Notes: generated by a model from the letters alone, not told the origin. A DNA stretch of 64,000 bases from CAYHHI01 sp964356335 (GCA_964356335.1 CAYHHI010000003.1:1-64000); one strand, 5' to 3'; shown: positions 1 through 9,076, numbered from the stretch's first letter. Numbers and translations: made by a program.

Positions 1-281
1 ATACAATAGGTCTCCTCTCTCATGGGGTCAAATGATACGAACTTACGATAAGGCCTAATAGTAGATAGCATCAAACGGCACCATGAGGCTTTCGGTTCCC
101 TAAGGCGGGGCCGGGAGCCTCGTGCGCCTAATACCAAACATCACGAGCCCAACTTCAGGCAAGGAATGCAGGATGGCTGTTTCTTGAAGGACCTGGGCAA
201 GGCGCTCATGCTATAATGTCTATAGCTAAGGATACGGAAGCGAACGTTGCATCTTCGGTCGGTGGGGACTCGGTGACGGTG
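1..281. other. Intergenic region upstream of secreted protein
   Basis: I see no gene in this stretch. A perfect TATAAT lies at 212-217 but has no convincing -35 box at normal spacing (TTGAAG at 184-189 is too far away). If the TATAAT is a real -10, the ATG at 216 lies upstream of the transcription start, which favours the ATG at 282 for the next gene. Confidence 0.4.
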
Positions 282-1613
282 ATGGCAAATCTGCGGCGCC
301 TTAAAGGGCTTCCAGCCAGGGTCGGAGCTGCTCGGCTGGTGATTGTGCTCGGCGCCATCGCCGCTCTTACGGTCTTCGCCAAGCCCGCCCCCGCAGAGAT
401 CCAGGAAGTCAGCGGGAATCTTCTTGACGAGATTGAGGCTGCGCGCGTCAACATGCCTGGCAGAGGCAGCGAGGGATTCGTTCCTCCAACCATGGATGAG
501 CTCGATCTGTGGCGCTCGATAGTCGAGTCGCTGCTAAGTGAGAACGCAGATACTGTCGACAGCCTTCTCGCCGTCTACTTCCCGGAATACCGGATCTTGC
601 TGTTCACTGATACGGGCTATGATAGCTCCGAGTACTATCTCGTGAGGGAAACGTTGCCGCCTGCTCTGGGTTGGGGGACGTTAATCCTCAGGATCGATCC
701 TTGCCGGAAGATCGCAATCGAAGTAGCTCATCCCCTCTATGACATCAATACCGCTTCCGAGGGAGGGGACATCTTCCGTCGCGTAGGTGCAAGGCTTTTC
801 ATCATGGCAGGCACTCACCGCTGTGCCAATAGCGCGCTCTCACCTTGTGACGGTTCCACCGACGTCTGCGGTGACGGTCACTACCATGAATCCGACATGG
901 GTCATGTGACCGAGGCCGTGTATCAAGTGGCCCATGAAGTCTTCACGACGTGCTACCCGGATGGATACTCCTTCGGCATCCACGGGAATGTCAGGAGCAA
1001 CTGCGAGGACATATTCTTGAGCAACGGGCACGCCACGGACTCACAGGAGATCCTCTTTGAACTGAGGGACCACATGATTGCCTCCAGGAATATCACGGTG
1101 GGTATCGCGGGGGATGGCACTTCTTCCTGCCCCTTATACGGAAGTACGAACGTTCAGGGTCGTTATACAAATGGCTCTCCGGATCCCTGCTTCCAAGGGG
1201 TCTCATCGACCACGGGTTTCTTCATCCACGCGGAGCAGCAGCGACGGGTTCGCGACAGCCCATTGGTTTACTCGAAGCTGATCGATGCTATCAGGGATGC
1301 GATTCCTGCCGTTCAGGCATCTGTCACACCGGCGACCGGGCATATGGCAGGCATCGAGATTTCGGTCGCCTGCCCCAATCCTTGTGCGTCTCGTGCCAGG
1401 TTCTTGCTGAGCGCTCGGGACGCTCGGAGGGTGAAGGTGGAGATCTTCAATCCTCTAGGTAAGCGCGTTGCCCTCCTTTATGATGGCGCTTTGATTGCCG
1501 ACCGGCCGATCCTGCTTGAGCTCGATGCCGCGAGGCTACCCAGCGGTGTCTACTTTGTGCGGGCGTCAGGTGGGGGAGCGGTCTCAGTCCGGACTTTGAC
1601 TGTCGTCAAATGA
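282..1613 (+). CDS. Secreted protein with FlgD-like C-terminal sorting domain
   Basis: This 443-residue protein has a standard signal peptide: basic N-terminus, hydrophobic LVIVLGAIAALTVFA, then an AxA-type site near residue 40. An in-frame ATG at 216 would add 22 poorly signal-like residues, so I chose 282. The middle is rich in Cys, His and Asp (for example a CGDGHYHESDMGH segment and HGN/SNGH motifs), which hints at a metal-dependent hydrolase, but I cannot name a family. The last 85 or so residues (VEIFNPLGKRVALL, then LPSGVYFVRA) match the FlgD-like/T9SS-type C-terminal domain common in FCB-group exported proteins. Export to the envelope or outside is well supported; the enzymatic role is unknown. 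Confidence 0.75.
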   Translation: MANLRRLKGLPARVGAARLVIVLGAIAALTVFAKPAPAEIQEVSGNLLDEIEAARVNMPGRGSEGFVPPTMDELDLWRSIVESLLSENADTVDSLLAVYFPEYRILLFTDTGYDSSEYYLVRETLPPALGWGTLILRIDPCRKIAIEVAHPLYDINTASEGGDIFRRVGARLFIMAGTHRCANSALSPCDGSTDVCGDGHYHESDMGHVTEAVYQVAHEVFTTCYPDGYSFGIHGNVRSNCEDIFLSNGHATDSQEILFELRDHMIASRNITVGIAGDGTSSCPLYGSTNVQGRYTNGSPDPCFQGVSSTTGFFIHAEQQRRVRDSPLVYSKLIDAIRDAIPAVQASVTPATGHMAGIEISVACPNPCASRARFLLSARDARRVKVEIFNPLGKRVALLYDGALIADRPILLELDAARLPSGVYFVRASGGGAVSVRTLTVVK

Positions 1614-1774
1614 AGGTGCAAGAGCTGTAAGCGGTCCCTTCCCGCTGTGACTTTGGTCAGGCGCCGCCGCCGCTTCGGCTTCACCCGTTCTTGTTCATAT
1701 GTCGATGCGCAAGTCGATGGGGGCTGACTGAGGAGAAATCAATTCGAATCGGCTTGGTGGGCCTACCGCGGGTT

Positions 1775-2110
1775 CTAAGCCTTGCTGAAGCAGAGACCGG
1801 CCACCTTCCGGCCATCTTCGGATCTGACGGTCCCGATGGCTGCCTTGAGCTTCATCCCAATCTTTGGCTCCTCAACGAGCAGCCTGCCAAGCGCCTTGAA
1901 ACCGTTTTCAAATTCGACTATGCCGAGGGTTATGAAACGATCGGTGTAGGCGAGGGAAAGCATGTGGACCCGCGTGAATGTGAGGAGTCTCGCCGTGCCC
2001 TCGAGTGGGACCGCATCGAACTCTCTCTTCCCGCATGACGGACAGCGTGCATGGCGGGGATAGGTCTTACGACTGCATGCCTTGCAGACAAATCCTTCGA
2101 ACTGGGTCAT
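1775..2110 (-). CDS. DUF35 zinc-ribbon/OB-fold acyl-CoA-associated protein
   Basis: This 111-residue protein has the DUF35 layout. A rubredoxin-like zinc ribbon comes first (C9-x2-C12, C23-x2-C26), followed by an OB-fold segment (LLTFTRVHM, FITLGIVEFENG, LGRLLVEEPKIGMKLKA). DUF35 proteins bind thiolase-fold enzymes and help channel acyl-CoA substrates, as in archaeal thiolase/HMG-CoA synthase complexes and the actinobacterial ChsH2/Ltp2 steroid-side-chain aldolase. The gene starts only 6 bp after the thiolase-like gene, so co-translation and complex formation are likely. It is the last gene of a three-gene leftward operon. Confidence 0.88.
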   Translation of the reverse strand: MTQFEGFVCKACSRKTYPRHARCPSCGKREFDAVPLEGTARLLTFTRVHMLSLAYTDRFITLGIVEFENGFKALGRLLVEEPKIGMKLKAAIGTVRSEDGRKVAGLCFSKA

Positions 2111-2116
2111 GGCTCG

Positions 2117-3301
2117 TCACTTTTCCCTGGTAAGAACGAACGCTACCACGTTGTTTCCAAAGCCTCCGAAATTGCAGGAGAAGCCTACTCTCGCACCCTT
2201 CACCTGTCTCTCGCCGGCTTCGCCCCGAAGCTGCCAGCTCAGTTCGGCGAGTTGAGCGACACCGGTGGCGCCAACCGGATGGCCTTTTGCCTTGAGGCCA
2301 CCTGACGGGTTTATGGGGATCTTGCCCGTGAGGGACGTCTCTCCCTTTTCGAGGGCGATGTGCCCCGTGCCTTTCTTGAAGAAACCCACCTCTTCGCTTT
2401 CGGCAATCTCAAGAATGGTGAAAGCATCATGAAGTTCAGCAACGTTGACGTCCGACACCTTGAGCCCAGCCATCTTGAAAGCCTTCGCGGAAGCCATTCG
2501 CACAGCCTTCAGTTCGGTTGGATCCTCCCGCTCATGAACGGCGTGCGTGTCAGTGGCCTGGCCGATGCCGGCAATCTTGACAAGGGGCTTCGAGGCCTTC
2601 CTGGCTACTTCCTCCGAGCAGAGCACAAGTGCCGCGGCCCCATCGCTCACGGGGCAACAGTCGAACATTCTGAGGGGCTCGGCAACCGGCGGATTGTTGA
2701 CCACAGCCTCGGGCCTCAAGAGGATGCCCTCCATCGTGACGGCCTGGCGTATGTGCGCGTAAGGATTCTTGAGAGCATTGGAATGGTTCTTTATGGCTAC
2801 CATTGCAAGATGCTTGTGCTCGACGCCGTACTTTTCCATGTAGAGTCTGGCGAACATGCCTGCAAGGGAGGGCAGAGTCACACCGTATATGTACTCGACC
2901 TGGGGTTGGGAGAGGGTCGCCACGAAGTCAGTGGATTCCCAACCTGTGACATCCCGCATCTTCTCACCGCCCACAACCAGTGCAATGTCCACCAGGCCTG
3001 ACGCAACGGCGCAGGCGGCGACCTTTGCGGCGGAACCGCCGGAGGCCGGCCCGTTCTCGACGACCTCTGCTGTAGCCGGGTAGAGGCTCAGCCTATCCAC
3101 AACGGCGGAGGCCAGGCCCGTCATGTGATTAAGGATACCGGCTCCCATGTTGGCAACGAAAACGCTTTGGATTCGAGCCGGGTCGATCCCAGAATCGTCG
3201 ATGGCTGCCAGCGAGGCCTCCTCGATGATATCGAGAAGGTCGCCTTCACTCCTGCCAAAGCGGGTCATCCCGCATCCTGCTATATAGACATCTCGTAACA
3301 T
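2117..3301 (-). CDS. Thiolase-fold protein (SCP2/Ltp2-like), nucleophilic Cys absent
   Basis: The 394-residue protein has the full thiolase architecture: N-terminal strand DVYIAGCGMTRFGRSEG, HDAFTILE near residue 298, the glycine-rich NPSGGLKAKGHPVGATG loop carrying the catalytic His, and C-terminal GFSCNFGGFGNN. At the site where classical thiolases have a nucleophilic Cys (xxCASG) this protein reads ENGPASGG, with Pro85. Simple acetyl-transfer thiolysis is therefore doubtful. Together with the adjacent DUF35 gene, this resembles SCP2-type enzymes such as Ltp2, which act as retro-aldolases within DUF35 complexes. Substrate unknown. It sits between the acyltransferase-like gene (22 bp upstream) and DUF35 (6 bp downstream). 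Confidence 0.85.
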   Translation of the reverse strand: MLRDVYIAGCGMTRFGRSEGDLLDIIEEASLAAIDDSGIDPARIQSVFVANMGAGILNHMTGLASAVVDRLSLYPATAEVVENGPASGGSAAKVAACAVASGLVDIALVVGGEKMRDVTGWESTDFVATLSQPQVEYIYGVTLPSLAGMFARLYMEKYGVEHKHLAMVAIKNHSNALKNPYAHIRQAVTMEGILLRPEAVVNNPPVAEPLRMFDCCPVSDGAAALVLCSEEVARKASKPLVKIAGIGQATDTHAVHEREDPTELKAVRMASAKAFKMAGLKVSDVNVAELHDAFTILEIAESEEVGFFKKGTGHIALEKGETSLTGKIPINPSGGLKAKGHPVGATGVAQLAELSWQLRGEAGERQVKGARVGFSCNFGGFGNNVVAFVLTREK

Positions 3302-3323
3302 TGGTGCCCCGTCGTGCTTTCTT

Positions 3324-4001
3324 CTATTTTGGCTTGCCTGAGACCTGGGTTATCAAGGCCTCTGCTCCGACCAGCTTTATCTCTCTCGCCGCTGCCACGA
3401 GCTCGTCAGCAACCGGGCGCTCGCCCACCACCAGCCTTGGCTTTGCCGCGAAGTAGAGATCCCGCGTGAGCGCCCATGACATCACGCCGCCGAGTTCGTG
3501 ATGAACCTGGGGACGCTCTACGAGAGGGTATTCGATCATCCAGCGCCTGAAGCCGATAGGACTCTCGGCGACTATATAGACCTCCTCCTGCCCAAGATAC
3601 TCGATGTGGTATTCCATCTTGGCAGCAAAGAGGTGCGCCCCTACGCGAAGGCCACGTTTCATCGCAATGGTGTGGTAACTTACGCCGATCTTCTTACTGA
3701 GCGTGCGGCCGTTCACCAACCCGACAAGGATACCGTCGATCAGCCCGACAAGGCAGTATTCGTCCCTCACGCGGTAGCGCATCCATCCCAAGAGCTCGGC
3801 ATAGGTCCTCGACGCCACTATGTCGTAGAAGTCGCGCTCAACGGTCGTGAGCGGTCTCACGGCCTCGAGAAGAATGGGCACTTCTTCCCGCTCAGCCTGC
3901 CTCACTACCATTTTCTCTCCGCTTGCAAGGTATATTGACTTGGCGGGGTAGGGTGGTAGGTCCCTTTCCGGGGGTCTCAAGACTTCTTCGAGTTGTTTCA
4001 T
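3324..4001 (-). CDS. Uncharacterised protein, possible GNAT-fold acyltransferase
   Basis: This 225-residue soluble protein has no signal peptide. Residues about 30-150 have the pattern of a GNAT N-acyltransferase: VVRQAEREEVPILLEAV resembles the opening strand/helix, YCLVGLIDGILVGLVNGR the central strands, and VYIVAESPIGFRRWMIEYPLVE a late segment. The acetyl-CoA pyrophosphate loop is not clear. The C-terminal 50 residues (PRLVVGERPVADELVAAAREIKLVGAEA) are an added domain. It is the first gene of the operon with the thiolase-like and DUF35 genes, so an acyl-CoA-linked role is plausible but unproven. Confidence 0.55.
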   Translation of the reverse strand: MKQLEEVLRPPERDLPPYPAKSIYLASGEKMVVRQAEREEVPILLEAVRPLTTVERDFYDIVASRTYAELLGWMRYRVRDEYCLVGLIDGILVGLVNGRTLSKKIGVSYHTIAMKRGLRVGAHLFAAKMEYHIEYLGQEEVYIVAESPIGFRRWMIEYPLVERPQVHHELGGVMSWALTRDLYFAAKPRLVVGERPVADELVAAAREIKLVGAEALITQVSGKPK

Positions 4002-4116
4002 ATTTGCCTCTCCGAAAAACCTTGAATCTCAAGGAATTTCAATCTACCCTATTCGAGACGGATTTGCAAGAGTATTGAATCGGTCGCGTCACGTGGTTTT
4101 CCCGGTTTTCGGTGGT

Positions 4117-4962
4117 ATGACCGTGCTTCCAAAATTCGCTTATCTTAGATCGGCGACCTGTGACGAAGCGGTGCGGGCCTTGGCGGATTATGCCGGTGAG
4201 GCTCAAATTCTCGCTGGCGGCACCGACCTGCTTGTCAATATGAAGGATGGCGTCACAAGGCCCAAGTACCTTATTGACATCAAGCACATCTCCGAAATGC
4301 GAAGGATCGAAGCCGGCGGCGACGGTGGCTTGAGAATCGGGGCCTGCGTCACAGTCAATGAGGTGCTTGAATTCAAGAACCTTCCTCCCGGCATGCATGC
4401 GCTTCACGAGGCGGCATCGTGGCTCGGGACAAACCAGGTAAGGAATCGGGCAACAGTCGGCGGCAATCTCTGCAACGCTTCGCCGGCCTGCGACCTTGGG
4501 CCGTCTCTTCTTGTCCTCGATGCGCGGCTGCGGGTGTTATCAGCCAAAGGCGAGAGGACCGTACTCCTCACGGATTTCTTCACGTGCCCAAAGGAAACGT
4601 GTCTTCTCCGGCATGAGCTCGTCACCGAAATCCTGATTCCTTCATCTCCGGGGACCCTCTCGGGCTTTGCCAAGCGCACGAGGATAAGAGGGCATGACCT
4701 ATCGGTCGTGAACGCGGCGGCTGCGATCCGCGACGGCAAGCACTTGAGGATCGCGCTTGGAGCCGTGGCGCCAACACCCTTGCTGATTGACAAGTTTGAT
4801 AACGTCAGGCTGGAGGAGACGGAGAAGATTCTTAAGATTGTTCTCGCTTCGATCGCTCCCATAGATGACGTGAGAGCATCCGGCCTTTACCGAAAACATA
4901 TGGTCGAAGTCCTTGTAAGGGACGTCATTCATAAACTGAGCGATAAGGCTGGGCTGGGATGA
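4117..4962 (+). CDS. Molybdenum hydroxylase, FAD-binding subunit (XdhB/CoxM family)
   Basis: This 281-residue FAD subunit belongs to the xanthine dehydrogenase/CO dehydrogenase family. Visible motifs are AGGTDLLVNMKDG (PCMH-type FAD-binding loop) and the second FAD loop NRATVGGNLCNASPACD, then the C-terminal CO_deh_flav_C domain (SGFAKRTRIRGHDLSVVNAAAA). I chose ATG 4117; the frame is open to TTG 4075 but the added residues are not family-like. The stop overlaps the start of the 2Fe-2S subunit gene by 4 bp (4959-4962). It passes electrons from the iron-sulfur subunit to NAD or another acceptor. It opens a seven-gene rightward operon and is divergent from the thiolase operon. Confidence 0.9.
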   Translation: MTVLPKFAYLRSATCDEAVRALADYAGEAQILAGGTDLLVNMKDGVTRPKYLIDIKHISEMRRIEAGGDGGLRIGACVTVNEVLEFKNLPPGMHALHEAASWLGTNQVRNRATVGGNLCNASPACDLGPSLLVLDARLRVLSAKGERTVLLTDFFTCPKETCLLRHELVTEILIPSSPGTLSGFAKRTRIRGHDLSVVNAAAAIRDGKHLRIALGAVAPTPLLIDKFDNVRLEETEKILKIVLASIAPIDDVRASGLYRKHMVEVLVRDVIHKLSDKAGLG

Positions 4963-5603
4963 TGAGTCCTGCACGAGTCATAAGCTTCACAGTAAACGGA
5001 GAGAAGACCTCGCTCCATGTCGAGGATAATTGGACCCTCTTGAGACTCCTGCGCGAGGAGCTAGCCCTTACGGGAACGAAGGAGGGCTGCGGCAAGGGTG
5101 AATGTGGGGCCTGCACCGTGATCGTTGATGGGAAACCCGTCAACTCCTGCCTTGTGCTTGCCGTTGAGGTCGATGGCTCCGAGATCTTGACCATAGAGGG
5201 TGAAGGAAAAATGGTGGGCAATGTGGGGGGTAGGGGAGTGGATAAGATGAGGGGCAAGGGAGCCGATGGGGACGATTACAGGACTAGGGCCACGGGCAAG
5301 GGTACAAGCAGGGGTACAAGCAAGGGAGATGGCGGGAACGAGGGCACCGGCCTCAGCCCGTTGCAGCAAGCCTTCATAGACCACGGCGGTTTCCAGTGTG
5401 GTTTCTGCACGGCGGGAATGATAATGTCGGCGAGAGCTCTGCTTATGCAGAATCCCGACCCTACAGAAGACGAAGTCAAAGAGGCGATCTCGGGTAACCT
5501 CTGCCGGTGCACGGGGTATAAACCGATCATCGAGGCCATTCTTGACGCCGCATACCGCGAGCGTGATGAGGGAGAGCGGGTTCGAGACGTGAGCGGTGTC
5601 TAA
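4959..5603 (+). CDS. Molybdenum hydroxylase, 2Fe-2S subunit with low-complexity insert
   Basis: The 214-residue protein carries both iron-sulfur sites of the family: a plant-ferredoxin-type cluster (CGKGECGACTVIVDGKPVNSC, residues about 44-64) and the C-terminal CGFC ... CRCTG cluster. Typical homologues are about 155-165 residues. The extra length is a Gly/Lys/Arg-rich segment at residues about 81-131 (bases about 5199-5351), exactly between the two domains. A similar purine-rich insert occurs in the Mo-binding subunit. The insert is in frame and avoids both clusters, so the subunit is probably functional. Its role is to relay electrons from the Mo site to FAD. Confidence 0.9.
   Translation: MMSPARVISFTVNGEKTSLHVEDNWTLLRLLREELALTGTKEGCGKGECGACTVIVDGKPVNSCLVLAVEVDGSEILTIEGEGKMVGNVGGRGVDKMRGKGADGDDYRTRATGKGTSRGTSKGDGGNEGTGLSPLQQAFIDHGGFQCGFCTAGMIMSARALLMQNPDPTEDEVKEAISGNLCRCTGYKPIIEAILDAAYRERDEGERVRDVSGV
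5199..5351 (+). repeat. In-frame purine-rich insert in 2Fe-2S subunit gene
   Basis: The coding strand here is almost only G and A with scattered C/T, and encodes a Gly/Lys/Arg/Thr-rich linker absent from typical homologues. Bases 5230-5261 match 7040-7071 in the large-subunit gene at 23 of 32 positions by hand alignment. Internal short repeats are visible (ggtacaagcaggggtacaag). The boundaries are approximate. Confidence 0.6.
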
Positions 5604-5667
5604 AGAGATCGTATGAGAAATCGTATGTGCCCCTTCTTTGTGGGGAGCATGGAGAACGAGTTGAAAT

Positions 5668-8082
5668 ATGAGGGATGATCTCATCGGCAAGTCTGTTCCA
5701 CGCATAGATGGCCCCGAGAAGGTGACTGGGAGCGCCACCTTCACAGCAGACATGAAACTGCCGGGCATGCTCTATGCCAGGATGCTGCTGAGTCCCCACG
5801 CCCACGCCAGGATTCTCAGCATTGATACTGATAAGGCGAGACAACTCCCGGGCGTGAAGGCCGTCCTCACAGGCAAAGACCTTCCGTATCGTGTTGGGCT
5901 CTACATGGTTGACAAGCCGATCCTGGCCGACGGCAAAGCGCGCTACTGCGGAGAACCTGTCGCCGCCGTGGCAGCGACAAGCGAGGAGATCGCTCTTGAG
6001 GCAGTGAGTCTCATCAAGGTTGATTATGAAGTTCTTGAGCCGGTGCTCGATGCGAGAGAGGCTCTCAAACCCGGTGCACCGCTTGTTCACGAGTTCCTGC
6101 ACACGTATGAATGCGTTAAGGGCGTTTTCTGCCCGATTGAACATACCAATGTCGCGAATCATTTCCGGCTGAGAAAGGGCGACGTCGAGGAAGGCTTCCG
6201 GAAGAGTCATAAAGTAATAGAGAACACCTTCTACGCTCCACAGGTTCAGCATGCCCCACTTGAAACGCATGCGACGATTGCGCACTGGAAGCCCACCGGC
6301 GAGATCGAGATATGGACCTCGGCGCAGTCACCATTTGCCGTCAGGCATCTGCTGAGCGTGGCGCTCGATATCTCACATGCTCGGATAAGAGTGATCGTGC
6401 CCCATGTAGGTGGGGCGTTTGGAGGAAAAGCAGGCATCCATCTTGAGCCGCTGGTGGTGATGCTCTCCAAGTCCGCTGGGTCGAGGCCGGTTAAGCTGGT
6501 TGCGACAAGGGAAGAGGAATTCATCACCCTTCCTTGCAGGCAGGGGCTTCACGGGAGGGTCAAGACCGGTGTGACGGCCGAGGGCCGCATCATCGCCGAA
6601 GAGATCGAGTGTGTATGGGATGCGGGCGCTTACGCCGACTATGGCGTCAATATCGGTCGGGCATCCGGCTACTCGGCGGCCGGGCCCTACGACATCGAAA
6701 ACGTCAAGGTGGATTCGCTCACGGTCTACACCACCAAGCCCTTTGGCACGGCCTACAGGGGCTTCGGGCATGTCGAACTCTTCTGGGCTATCGAGTCCCA
6801 GATGGACATGGTCGCAAGAGAGCTTGGCATGGATCCCGTTGAGTTCAGGATGAAGAATCTGCTTAGGGTTGGCTCCACGACGATCACGGGGGAGAAGGTG
6901 ACCGAGTACTCGGGCAGTGTCCGCAAGTGCCTCGAGGAAGTGGCAAAGGCGATTGGGTGGGGAGACAGATCGGGGACCGATGGGAATCGGGGAAAGGATA
7001 AGGGGGAGGGGCCGACGCGACAGGCCGCAACAGGTGGGGGCAGGGGTGTGGGGAAGTTGCGAGGAAAGGGTATAGGTGTTCTCCACAAAGCGCCGGCTAT
7101 GCCGCCCAACACGGCATCGAGCGCCATAATAAGATTCAATGAGGATGCTACTGCCAACGTAATGGTGAGTGGCGTGGACTATGGTCAGGGCACTGCAACG
7201 TCGCTGAGCCAGATGGCGGCGCACGCTCTTCGCCTTCCGTTTGAGAAGATTCATTTTGTGTGGGGAAAGGACACGGCCTATTCGCCATACGACTGGCAGA
7301 CCGTGGCAAGCCGTCTCACCGTGATGGGCGGGCTCTGCATATTGAGAGCTGCGGAAGATGCGATCAGCCAGATGAGGGCTGTTGCCTCGCAGGCCTTTGG
7401 CGTCCCCGCGGACAACCTTGACCTTGAAGACGGACGCATCTTTGTCAAAGGCGACGAGGCAAAGAGCTTGAGGTATGAGGATGTCATCCTGGGTTACAAA
7501 TTTCCAAACGGCAACTCGATAGGAGGTCCGATAATCGGCCGGGGGAGCTATGTTGCCGAGGGCCTCACCAATCTCGATCTCGAGACCGGACAGGGTCTGC
7601 CCGCCCTGAACTGGACCTATGGTGCGCACGCTGTTGAGATCGAAGTCGATCCTGAGACGGGCGATATCGAGATCGTGAAGATGGTTTCCGCATTCGACGT
7701 CGGGCGCGTGATTAATGATGCGCTTTGCAGAGCCCAGGTTGTGGGCGGTGGAGTCCAGGGGATAGGCACCGCACTCATCGAGCAGTACGTGTACGATCCC
7801 GACGGACGTCTTCTCAACAGGTCTTTTACCGACTACAAAATCCTGACCGCAAAGGACATACCTCGTGAGATGGTTCAGATCTTTGTCGAGACCCCGCACG
7901 ACAAAGGGCCATTCGGTGCGCGAGGGGTTGCCGAGCATCCCATGATTTCAGTGCCCTCGGCGATAGGCAACGCCCTGTTCGATGCCACTGGCGTCAGGAT
8001 ACATGATCTGCCCCTGAGCCCCGAGCGGGTGTTCATGGCTTTGAAGGCAAACCTCCGGAAGACGCATGATACTCAACGCTGA
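5668..8082 (+). CDS. Molybdenum hydroxylase, molybdopterin-binding subunit (XdhA/CoxL family)
   Basis: This 804-residue large subunit has IGKSVPRIDGPEKVTG at the N-terminus, the Mo-cofactor loops GGAFGGKAG and AYRGFGHVE, and the late GARGVAEHPMI segment. The Glu in that last segment aligns with the base-catalytic glutamate of the xanthine oxidase family. Residues about 433-462 form a Gly/Lys/Arg-rich insert not expected in the family. The exact substrate cannot be read from sequence. The neighbouring fdrA-ylbE-ylbF homologues and the cyclase suggest a purine-like or other N-heterocycle. The stop overlaps the next gene by 17 bp, consistent with one operon. Confidence 0.9.
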   Translation: MRDDLIGKSVPRIDGPEKVTGSATFTADMKLPGMLYARMLLSPHAHARILSIDTDKARQLPGVKAVLTGKDLPYRVGLYMVDKPILADGKARYCGEPVAAVAATSEEIALEAVSLIKVDYEVLEPVLDAREALKPGAPLVHEFLHTYECVKGVFCPIEHTNVANHFRLRKGDVEEGFRKSHKVIENTFYAPQVQHAPLETHATIAHWKPTGEIEIWTSAQSPFAVRHLLSVALDISHARIRVIVPHVGGAFGGKAGIHLEPLVVMLSKSAGSRPVKLVATREEEFITLPCRQGLHGRVKTGVTAEGRIIAEEIECVWDAGAYADYGVNIGRASGYSAAGPYDIENVKVDSLTVYTTKPFGTAYRGFGHVELFWAIESQMDMVARELGMDPVEFRMKNLLRVGSTTITGEKVTEYSGSVRKCLEEVAKAIGWGDRSGTDGNRGKDKGEGPTRQAATGGGRGVGKLRGKGIGVLHKAPAMPPNTASSAIIRFNEDATANVMVSGVDYGQGTATSLSQMAAHALRLPFEKIHFVWGKDTAYSPYDWQTVASRLTVMGGLCILRAAEDAISQMRAVASQAFGVPADNLDLEDGRIFVKGDEAKSLRYEDVILGYKFPNGNSIGGPIIGRGSYVAEGLTNLDLETGQGLPALNWTYGAHAVEIEVDPETGDIEIVKMVSAFDVGRVINDALCRAQVVGGGVQGIGTALIEQYVYDPDGRLLNRSFTDYKILTAKDIPREMVQIFVETPHDKGPFGARGVAEHPMISVPSAIGNALFDATGVRIHDLPLSPERVFMALKANLRKTHDTQR
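6964..7053 (+). repeat. In-frame purine-rich insert in Mo-subunit gene
   Basis: A Gly/Lys/Arg-rich, purine-rich stretch interrupts the large subunit just before a conserved GKGIGVLHKAPAMPP segment. It ends in a GRGVGKLRGKG stretch that resembles GRGVDKMRGKG in the small-subunit insert. The borders are estimated from where family-like sequence resumes. Confidence 0.55.
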
Positions 8083-9076
8083 TAGCGTAAGCTGGTCAAT
8101 CCTTGCGGCCCTCCCGTCAGAACCTAGACGCGGGAGAGTGCATTCCGTATATAGACGCACTGTCAATATTCTGTGCGGTGATTCCCTCTGGGTAAGCCTG
8201 CATCCGCGGGGCGTTCCACATAACGCCTATTCGATAAGTGTGGATTGTGTTGCCTTGGGTGGCTCTCTTGCGCGACGGCGTGACCGCTTCCTCGATGCCT
8301 ATGCCGGCGAGATCGCACAAGTCAGCCGGTCGTGGATAGACATCGGGGATAGGAATCTGCGGGTATCTCTCCACAACGCTCGCATCTGGGACGGCAGCCT
8401 CGAGCCTCTTCGGCACTTTTCGAGATGGAACGCCGGCGTGGCCGCGAATCTTCTCGGCGCTCTCGCGGGGCAAGCCGGGAAGGAAAGTCCGATCAAGTCC
8501 CCTTTTCTTGCAGGCGTGCTTGCGAGAAGGGATGGCCGATCGGACTCTACCCCAACGGCCGCTGCCGGGGCCGTGAATTCGATCCTGCTGATACGGGTCG
8601 CACGCATTCTAGATGATCTTGCACTTGCGTGGCGGACGCAGGATGCTGACCTGCTTGCATCAGTTGTCGGAAACACCATTGGGCTGGGCTTGGGTGTCAC
8701 GCCATCTGGAGACGATTTTCTCACCGGTCTTCTCGCCGCATCATATATCTTCTCAGATCGCGATTCCTCACCCCGCAATTCGCCGGACGACCGTGAATTC
8801 ACATGCACCCTTTCGGCTGTCATTGGACCTCTGACTCACTCGACAACAGCTCCGTCGTACTTCATGCTCAAGGCAGCTCTCGAGGGTTTGTATCCCGAGC
8901 CGCTGGGGGGCATCCTCTCTTCCCTTGGAAGGGGCGATGCGGCTCGTGCGCGCGACTGGGTCGGTAAGATGCTGGGTCTCGGAGCGACCTCGGGGCAGGA
9001 CATGCTGGCCGGTGTCCTCTTCTGGTTCGAAGCCTCCGGAATATGCGAGAGATGTCATGAAGAAAGTGTACATTGA
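8066..9076 (+). CDS. DUF2877 protein (YlbF/AllH-like)
   Basis: This 336-residue protein has the DUF2877 hallmark GLGLGVTPSGDDFLTGLLAA near residues 210-230 and a C-terminal LGLGATSGQDMLAG segment. In Escherichia coli the homologue YlbF is encoded beside FdrA and YlbE; that trio has been assigned to oxamate carbamoyltransferase of anaerobic allantoin breakdown (renamed AllFGH). Here the same three families occur in the order YlbF, FdrA, YlbE. The start overlaps the Mo-subunit gene by 17 bp and the end overlaps fdrA by 20 bp, indicating translational coupling. No nearby carbamate kinase gene is visible. Confidence 0.85.
   Translation: MILNADSVSWSILAALPSEPRRGRVHSVYRRTVNILCGDSLWVSLHPRGVPHNAYSISVDCVALGGSLARRRDRFLDAYAGEIAQVSRSWIDIGDRNLRVSLHNARIWDGSLEPLRHFSRWNAGVAANLLGALAGQAGKESPIKSPFLAGVLARRDGRSDSTPTAAAGAVNSILLIRVARILDDLALAWRTQDADLLASVVGNTIGLGLGVTPSGDDFLTGLLAASYIFSDRDSSPRNSPDDREFTCTLSAVIGPLTHSTTAPSYFMLKAALEGLYPEPLGGILSSLGRGDAARARDWVGKMLGLGATSGQDMLAGVLFWFEASGICERCHEESVH

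Noticed and set aside
6373..7938. Long open frame of 521 codons on the minus strand
   Set aside because: It lies fully inside the Mo-binding subunit gene and has no family-like sequence or ribosome site; it is an antisense shadow due to codon bias.
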